Of a DNA stretch of 5,125 nucleotides, positions 1 through 5,125 are shown one piece after another. The notes under the pieces were generated by a model, which did not search any database, was not told where the DNA came from, and was given only the letters and a program-made list of their open reading frames with translations. The DNA lies in the NCBI GenBank assembly GCA_949284615.1, contig CASDWL010000019.1, positions 1 to 5,125 of the forward strand, read 5' to 3'. This stretch comes from an uncultured Mycoplasma sp. (GTDB taxonomy: Bacteria > Bacillota_I > Bacilli_A > Mycoplasmatales > Metamycoplasmataceae). Both the position numbers and the translations under genes were made by a program. Position 1 is the stretch's first letter. Every line of letters starts with the position of its first letter.

Positions 1-924
<924 letters not shown>

Positions 925-932
925 TGAATTTT

Positions 933-937
933 AGAGG
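933..937 (+). promoter_or_regulatory. Shine-Dalgarno sequence of pheT
   Basis: AGAGG lies five bases before the ATG at 943 in the short pheS-pheT gap. It fixes the pheT start and makes the overlapping TAATG at 922-926 (an ATG opening only a 12-codon frame) an unlikely alternative. Confidence 0.75.
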
Positions 938-942
938 TATAT

Positions 943-3081
943 ATGTTTTTTTCAGAATGTAAATTAAGAGAATTAGCTAATATAAAAAATGATGTAACAA
1001 CAGATGAAATTGTTGCAGCAATTAATTCTATAGGATTTGAAGTTGAAAGTGTATCAGATTTTAATTTTGTAGAAGGTATTAAGTTTGGTAAAGTTTTAAA
1101 AACATATTCTAATCCTAATTCAGATAAATTAACTGTTTGTGAGATTGAATTTTCAGATAAAACTAGAATAATACAGACCGCCGCAAAAAATGTTAAACCA
1201 AATTATTATGTAATGGCATTTATTCCAGGATCAAAAATTAATGGGATTGAAATACAAAGTAAAAATATGGCAGGGATAACATCAGAAGGTATGTTAATAT
1301 CTTATCCTGAATTAGGTTTTAATAAGGAATTGTTAACAAAATGTATGAATGATAATATTTTAATATTAGATACAGATATTAATCTTGAAGATGATCCTAT
1401 TAAATTATTTAATTTAAAAGATAAAATTATTGAAGTATCAATACTTTCTAATCGTTCAGATGCTCAATCGTATTATTCATTTTCAAAGGAATTAGCAGCT
1501 TATTTCCATACTCATCCTACATCTTTAAAAATGAATAAAAAGAGTCATTTTAAAAGTGACTTCTCATTAAATGGAGATAATGAAAATGAGATATATGGTG
1601 CAGAAATTAAAACAAATAAATTCAATATAAAAATTGATGAAATTTTCTTGATGTTAAAATCTAATATAAAAATTGATGAAAATAATTTTTTAAATTTTGC
1701 AAATCTTACATTGATTTACACAGGTGTATCATTAAGAATTTTTGATGCTAAAAAAATTAATAAAAAAATTAATTTACACAAAGAAAATAGTATAGTTTAC
1801 TTAAATGATTCCCAAAAAAATATATCTGTTTTAGGTGTAAATACTTTAAATGAATATTTACCATCTAATGAATCAACAAATCTTATATTTGAATTTTCAC
1901 AAATAAATGAAAAAATAGTTAGAGAAAATTCTCAATCATTAAAAACTATAACATATAGCTCTATAAATAATTCAAGAGTGATATCATATGGAATGATACT
2001 TTTAGCATATTATTTTATTGATTCTTATTTTGAAGAAATATCTCAATTAATTAATGAAAAAGATAATTCTTCTATTAGTTTTGATTTTGACGAAAAATAC
2101 TTAAATGATTATGCAGGATTTGAAATTACAACAAAAGATAATTATAAAAAAGCCTTAGAATCTTTAAAAATATTGGATTTTAAATTTATAGATAAGAAAA
2201 TAATTGTCCCTAGCATAAGACATGATGTAAAAAATATGCAACATGTAGTAGAAGAAGTTTTTAGATTTTATGGATTAAATAATTTTATTTCTGAACCTAT
2301 TAATCAATTGTCATTAAATATCTCCTCATTAAATTTTATTGAGCAAAAAATAACAAATTTAGGATATACACAAGTTATAACTTATACATTAATAAATGAT
2401 GAGAAAAATTGATTTAATCCTTTTGATTTTCAAGATATAAAAAAATTAAAAACATATATATCAAAAGAAAGAAATTCCATAAGAAATTCCATTGCTTTAT
2501 CAATTGCAGAAGTTTATAACTACAATTTTAAGAAGAATATTAAATCCATTTCATTATTTGACAAAGGTTTAATTAATGATAAAGAATCTATTATTATATC
2601 TTCAACCATAAAATCCTATGAAGAAATCAAATCAGATATTGAATTAATTACAAATCAAAAATTTCAAATAATACCTTTAGAAAATGATTTGCTTCATCCA
2701 AATTATAATGCTGGATTATATTTATCTGGAAAAATGGTTGGTTGAATAGGGAAAATAAATCCTATGAAAATTAATTTTGATAAAGATATTATTTTTGCTG
2801 AAATTTTGACTGATGTAATTTATAAACCTCAAAATAAATTTATTGAATTTGATCCATCCCCTTTAAAAGAAAGAGATATGACATTTGAAATTGTTAAAGA
2901 CTATTATTTGAACATTTATTTAACTAAATTATCATCTATTGATGGGGTATTTTCAATTGATAAAATATCAGAATTTAAAAAAGATAATGTTAATAAATTA
3001 ACTTATAAAATTTTAATGTCAGAATCAGCATTAAAAATATTTGAAGAAATTAATTGAGAAAATATAGAAGAATTATTATAA
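943..3081 (+). CDS. pheT: Phenylalanyl-tRNA synthetase beta subunit, editing pocket degenerate
   Basis: This 712-residue beta subunit pairs with PheS. The TGA triplets at 2410, 2743 and 3055 are Trp codons, not stops. Domains in order are: N-terminal B1 (1-40); an EMAP/OB tRNA-binding domain (about 43-126, with GKVL, NPNSDKLTVCEI and the SEGML signature); the B3/B4 region (about 160-370), opened by SNRSDAQSYYSFSKELAAYF; B5 (about 378-445, with PSIRHDV and EEVFRFYG); the catalytic-like B6/B7 region (about 460-625); and a short C-terminal FDX-ACB anticodon-binding domain (about 633-712, FDPSPLKERDM). In B3/B4 the hallmark editing motifs are missing: LHAFD is LRIFD, the GIMGG loop is GVNTLNE, and the TEAS-RFERG segment is replaced around residues 336-348. 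Aminoacylation is probably intact, while hydrolysis of Tyr-tRNA(Phe) is probably lost; that last point is inference from family knowledge. The ATG at 943 has a good Shine-Dalgarno sequence. Confidence 0.96.
1624..1681 (+). repeat. Short in-frame direct repeat inside pheT
   Basis: A 19-base word occurs twice, at 1624-1642 and 1663-1681. The copies are offset by 39 bases (13 codons), so each encodes NIKIDE. It lies in the poorly conserved part of the B3/B4 region. The bases between do not match well enough to call a full tandem duplication, so chance in AT-rich DNA or an old small duplication are both possible. Confidence 0.6.
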
Positions 3082-3092
3082 AGTTATTAATT

Positions 3093-3848
3093 ATGAATTT
3101 TTTTAAGAAATCAAATTATATTAATATAGTTATATTTTTAATTTATGTATTTTATTTAATGATAATTTTATTCTTTATATTTTATGATGGAATTGCAAAA
3201 AAAGGATCTAGTGGAGTATCTGGATTTATAGAACAAGATGCACTTAGAAAATCTTTAGGTGATTGATATCAATTGGTATTCTATACTTTTCATATTAATA
3301 TTTATTTTGTAATATCAGGAATTTTTTACAGTTTATTTCCCCAAAATAAAATTGCTCAAAATATGATATTTTGTTCATCAAGTTATATGTTGCTATGTTT
3401 TTTTGCAATGCTTGTATTTCGTTTTGATTCTTTTTCTTACAATTTTTATGAAGCATCAAAAACTTTATTTGTTCATTGTATATCCCCATTAACAGCTTTA
3501 ATATTAATTTATTTTTTAAGAACTAAAATATTTTTAAGCTGGAGAGCTTTATGAATAAATTCTTTATATATAACCTTATTTATCATATTATCGCTTATTA
3601 TTTATTTTAATTTTACTTTTGCAGAAGATACTTTATATCCTGGCCAGCATTTGTGAATATATGGATTTTTAGATTATGATAAACAAATAATGTTTATAAA
3701 TTTACCTAATTTTACATGAATGATAGTGGGAATTACAATAACAATCTTGATTTCTCCATTTGTAGGAATGACTATTTTTATGTTTTTTAAATATTTATTA
3801 AATATAAAAATGAATCCAATTATAAAATGCAAAAATAAACAATTATAG
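3093..3848 (+). CDS. Six-segment membrane protein, Pr6Pr/AIG1-like outline (mycoplasma hypothetical)
   Basis: This 251-residue integral membrane protein has unknown function. TGA at 3264, 3552, 3654 and 3717 reads as Trp; a single UGG occurs at 3540. Hydrophobic segments lie at about 11-31, 62-82, 91-109, 127-143, 154-173 and 208-233, after a short positively charged start (FKK). Polar features inside or next to membrane segments are YTFHINIYF (His67), LFVHCISPLTAL (His128) and YGFLDYDKQ (190-198). These recall the Pr6Pr/FAR-17a/AIG1-type pattern of a segment-2 (S/H)N, a His-x-x-x-P helix and a late FLD motif; that link is by eye only. It may belong to the group labelled MAGa3780-family membrane proteins in ruminant mycoplasmas, which I could not verify. 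The ATG at 3093 is 11 bases after the pheT stop with no clear Shine-Dalgarno sequence, suggesting translation coupled to pheT. A TTG at 3054 would overlap pheT and add an uncharacteristic charged tail. Confidence 0.85.
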
Positions 3849-3853
3849 ATTCA

Positions 3854-3867
3854 TGGTATAATATAAT
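3854..3867 (+). promoter_or_regulatory. Extended -10 promoter for the com genes
   Basis: TGG-TATAAT (3854-3862) is a perfect extended -10 element, immediately followed by an overlapping second TATAAT (3862-3867). No good -35 is seen at 3834-3839 or 3839-3844, which is common for mycoplasma promoters and is offset by the TGn extension. Transcription would begin near 3868-3874, giving a leader of about 45-50 bases before comEA. No terminator hairpin was found between the membrane gene and this promoter, so read-through from pheST is also possible. Confidence 0.7.
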
Positions 3868-3889
3868 GTGTTAAATTTAATAGTGATGA

Positions 3890-3919
3890 ATTGATATTTC
3901 CGGTAAAGGAGATATCTAT
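3890..3919 (+). promoter_or_regulatory. Leader hairpin that occludes the comEA Shine-Dalgarno sequence
   Basis: GATATTTCC (3893-3901) pairs with GGAGATATC (3908-3916) over nine base pairs, eight Watson-Crick and one G-U (3898/3911), with the six-base loop GGTAAA (3902-3907). Past a U-U mismatch (3892/3917), two more pairs (3890-3891 with 3918-3919) reach into the putative AUA start codon. The GGAG core of the ribosome-binding site is therefore wholly in the stem. This is the layout of an RNA thermometer or other translation-gating hairpin. The pairing is read directly; the regulatory role is inference. Confidence 0.55.
3905..3911 (+). promoter_or_regulatory. Strong Shine-Dalgarno sequence of comEA
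   Basis: AAAGGAG is the best match to the 16S anti-SD anywhere in the window. Its optimal start position, six bases downstream, is an ATA (3918-3920), not ATG, GTG or TTG. This position is the main reason for the comEA start chosen here. Confidence 0.75.
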
Positions 3920-4417
3920 AAAAATAAGAAAAAAATAATTTATATATCATTATGTTCAATAGTACCAATAGGTATTGTTTCATATGTAATATATCAACTA
4001 TTGGGAGAAAATTCCCAAAATTATGATATTGCATTTTCATATCAAGTTAATATAGAAGGCGCAGTAAATAATCCTGGTATTTATGAATTTGATAAACCTA
4101 AAAAAGTTAGGGAAATTCTTTTTAAATCTAATGTTCAATCTAATGCTGATTTAGATTCTATAGATTTAGAAAAAGTTATTAATTATGATTATGAAATTGT
4201 TGTTCCATATAAAGTAGGAACAATTAAAAAAATTAAATGAAAAGATTTAGTATCTGTAGATCAATTAACAAATTTAGGAATTAAAAACTCTGTTGCTCAA
4301 ACAATAATTAATCATAGAAGACAAAACGAATCAACAACGCGAGAAGAAATTTTAGCTTTAAAAGGTATTGGTCCAGTTACATTAGCACAATTAAAAGATG
4401 TAATTGATCTTTTTTAA
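3918..4417 (+). CDS. comEA: ComEA-like DNA-binding competence protein, with ATA start and net -1 shift at A7
   Basis: This is a membrane-anchored DNA-binding protein of the uptake (competence) pathway, expected to hand double-stranded DNA to ComEC. If translation starts at ATA 3918 and shifts -1 in the A7 run at 3929-3935, it gives 166 residues: a basic start (KIRKK), one membrane helix (about 7-28), an SLBB domain (about 43-100, VNIEGAVNNPGIYEF), then two helix-hairpin-helix DNA-binding units (about 116-135, TNLGIKNSVAQTIINHRR; 148-160, LKGIGPVTLAQLK). UGA 4238 is Trp. The body is read in frame 2, which has no ATG, GTG or TTG between the TAG at 3881 and the TTG at 4001. Starting at that TTG gives 138 residues with no membrane anchor and no Shine-Dalgarno sequence. 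The gene could be slightly decayed, recoded, or affected by one-base sequence errors. Its stop overlaps the comEC start triplet by one base. The family call is secure; the 5' end is not. Confidence 0.8.
3929..3935 (+). other. A7 heptamer at the comEA frame junction
   Basis: Read from the ATA at 3918, the codons are AGA-AAA-AAA followed by TAA (3936). The heptamer A-AAA-AAA is thus in the phase required for -1 slippage, which would continue as ATA-ATT into the long ComEA frame. One extra A in the transcript or the true sequence would have the same effect. An A7 in the same phase also occurs in pheS (114-120) where no shift is needed, so the heptamer alone proves nothing. Confidence 0.45.
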
Positions 4418-5105
4418 TATTTACATTAATTGCTTTAGAATTTATTCTGCTTTTTCTCTGTTTGGATAGCAATAAAATAATTTGATGATTCTTACTTACT
4501 CTAAATTCATTACTATTAATTTTTATCTCTTGAAAAATATTTTTAATTTTATTTTTTATATTAATACTGTTTTATATTATTTTTTATACTTTTGAAAATA
4601 TAGATAATTTCAAGCACTTGAAAATAATTCGTTAGTCATCAAAAAACTAGAACAAGGAATAGTAATTAAATGTAACAATGAAAAGATTTTTGTAAAAACT
4701 AATCAAATAATAGATGAATATGATATTGTTCATATTAACAGTAATCATGTTTTAAAAATTCAAACAAATAGTAATTTTTACAAATATTTAAAATCTCAAA
4801 ATATAAATTATGTTATTGAAACTGCAGTTGTTCAAAAAATTGGACATAAATATTCTGTTATTGAAAATATTTCAAATTATTTAACATCTGGAGGTCCTTA
4901 TTATTCTAGATATATACCATTAATTTTATTAGGTAAAAAATATCCTAAAAATAGTGTTGTAGTGGAAAAAATACAAAATATCTCATTAGTTCATTTATTC
5001 ACAATTTCAGGATTTCATATAAATATTATTTTGTTTATTATAAAGTTACCAAAATGAATACCGATAAATAAAAAACCAGAGATTTCTCCCTGGTTGTCCT
5101 TGTAA
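4417..5105 (+). pseudogene. comEC: ComEC/Rec2 DNA-uptake channel, frameshifted and cut off at its 3' side
   Basis: This is the front part of the inner-membrane channel that carries single-stranded DNA into the cell. Part one is in frame 1: from ATA 4417 (overlapping the comEA TAA as TAATA), about 64 codons with two to three hydrophobic helices (FTLIALEFILLFLCL; then 4483-4590) and UGA Trp codons at 4483, 4486 and 4531. It meets TAG at 4633. Part two is in frame 3, open from 4608: the soluble OB-like region (NSLVIKKLEQGIVIK, FYKYLKSQNINYVI), the helix YYSRYIPLILLGKK, and the family signature SLVHLFTISGFHINIILF (SGFH at 5007-5018). The net -1 change must lie in 4608-4635, where TTT (4608-4610) and AAAA (4621-4624) runs occur. 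After PKWIPINKK the homology ends; eight unrelated residues follow to TAA 5105. The later membrane helices of the competence domain are missing, so no working channel can come from this stretch unless the gene continues elsewhere. Confidence 0.75.
5067..5095 (-). terminator. Intrinsic terminator for a minus-strand transcript
   Basis: On the minus strand, AACCAGGGA (complement of 5087-5095) pairs with TCTCTGGTT (complement of 5074-5082): nine pairs including one G-U, closing a GAAA tetraloop. It is followed directly by a T-rich tract (TTTTTATTTAT, complement of 5063-5073). On the + strand the same hairpin has an A-C mismatch and no U tract after it. It therefore serves a leftward transcript whose gene lies beyond the right edge of the window. 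Confidence 0.65.
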
Positions 5106-5125
5106 AATATAAAAAACGAAAAAAA
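5096..5125. other. Unassigned right-edge segment beyond the comEC break
   Basis: These 30 bases contain the last codons of the comEC-derived frame and two A-rich runs (TATAAAAAACG, then seven A). No comEC homology is visible. Together with the minus-strand terminator, this could be the end of an inserted element or of a leftward neighbour gene; the stretch is too short to identify. Confidence 0.3.

Noticed and set aside
3054..3092. Upstream TTG start for the membrane protein
   Set aside because: It would overlap the pheT C-terminus and add a charged stretch before the first helix; the ATG at 3093 fits the gene boundary better.
3295..3489. Minus-strand frame of 64 codons
   Set aside because: It lies inside the well-supported membrane protein gene, has no recognisable motif and no ribosome-binding site.
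3843..4040. Minus-strand frame of 65 codons across the com promoter and leader
   Set aside because: Its composition is that of AT-rich shadow sequence and it overlaps the comEA promoter, leader and anchor; no family resemblance.
4409..4419. ComEA-ComEC fusion by slippage in the T6 run before the comEA stop
   Set aside because: One extra T would join the two frames, but the codons CTT-TTT do not make a good -1 slippery pair, and the TAATA overlap is a simpler explanation for the comEC start.
5074..5095. Hairpin as a + strand terminator of comEC
   Set aside because: No U tract follows on the + strand and the stem has an A-C mismatch there; the T-rich tract and the full pairing are on the minus strand.

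Overview
The window is a very AT-rich stretch from a mollicute that reads UGA as tryptophan, most probably Mycoplasma sensu lato. At least ten in-frame UGA codons sit inside otherwise continuous coding sequence. Recognisable families run through them (PheS, PheT, a polytopic membrane protein, ComEA and ComEC), and UGG is nearly absent. All genes are on the + strand. A hominis-group genus such as Mycoplasmopsis or Metamycoplasma is a guess, not something the sequence proves.

Layout. Positions 1-924 hold pheS without its first few dozen codons. Positions 943-3081 hold a complete pheT. Together they encode the two subunits of phenylalanyl-tRNA synthetase. Eleven bases downstream, 3093-3848 encodes a six-segment membrane protein with an outline like the Pr6Pr/AIG1-type proteins. 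After an extended -10 promoter (3854-3867) comes a short leader and two DNA-uptake genes: comEA (about 3918-4417) and the front part of comEC (about 4417-5105). These would bind incoming DNA at the membrane and pass it through the channel.

The unusual part is the com locus. The comEA leader can fold into a 9-bp hairpin (3893-3916) whose 3' arm contains the Shine-Dalgarno sequence. Where the ATG of comEA and of comEC should be, both genes have ATA. Both genes also need a net -1 frame change: comEA at an A7 run (3929-3935), comEC somewhere in 4608-4635. comEC homology stops abruptly after the first SGFH membrane segment, at a hairpin that is a good intrinsic terminator for the minus strand. The synthetase genes and the membrane gene contain equally long homopolymers but are intact apart from the pheS window edge. 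The disturbance is therefore concentrated in the competence genes. It may be decay of the uptake system, unusual low-level or switchable expression, or local sequence error. The sequence alone does not decide between these.

PheT lacks the residues that normally build the Tyr-tRNA(Phe) editing pocket, in line with the editing-deficient synthetases known from some mycoplasmas.
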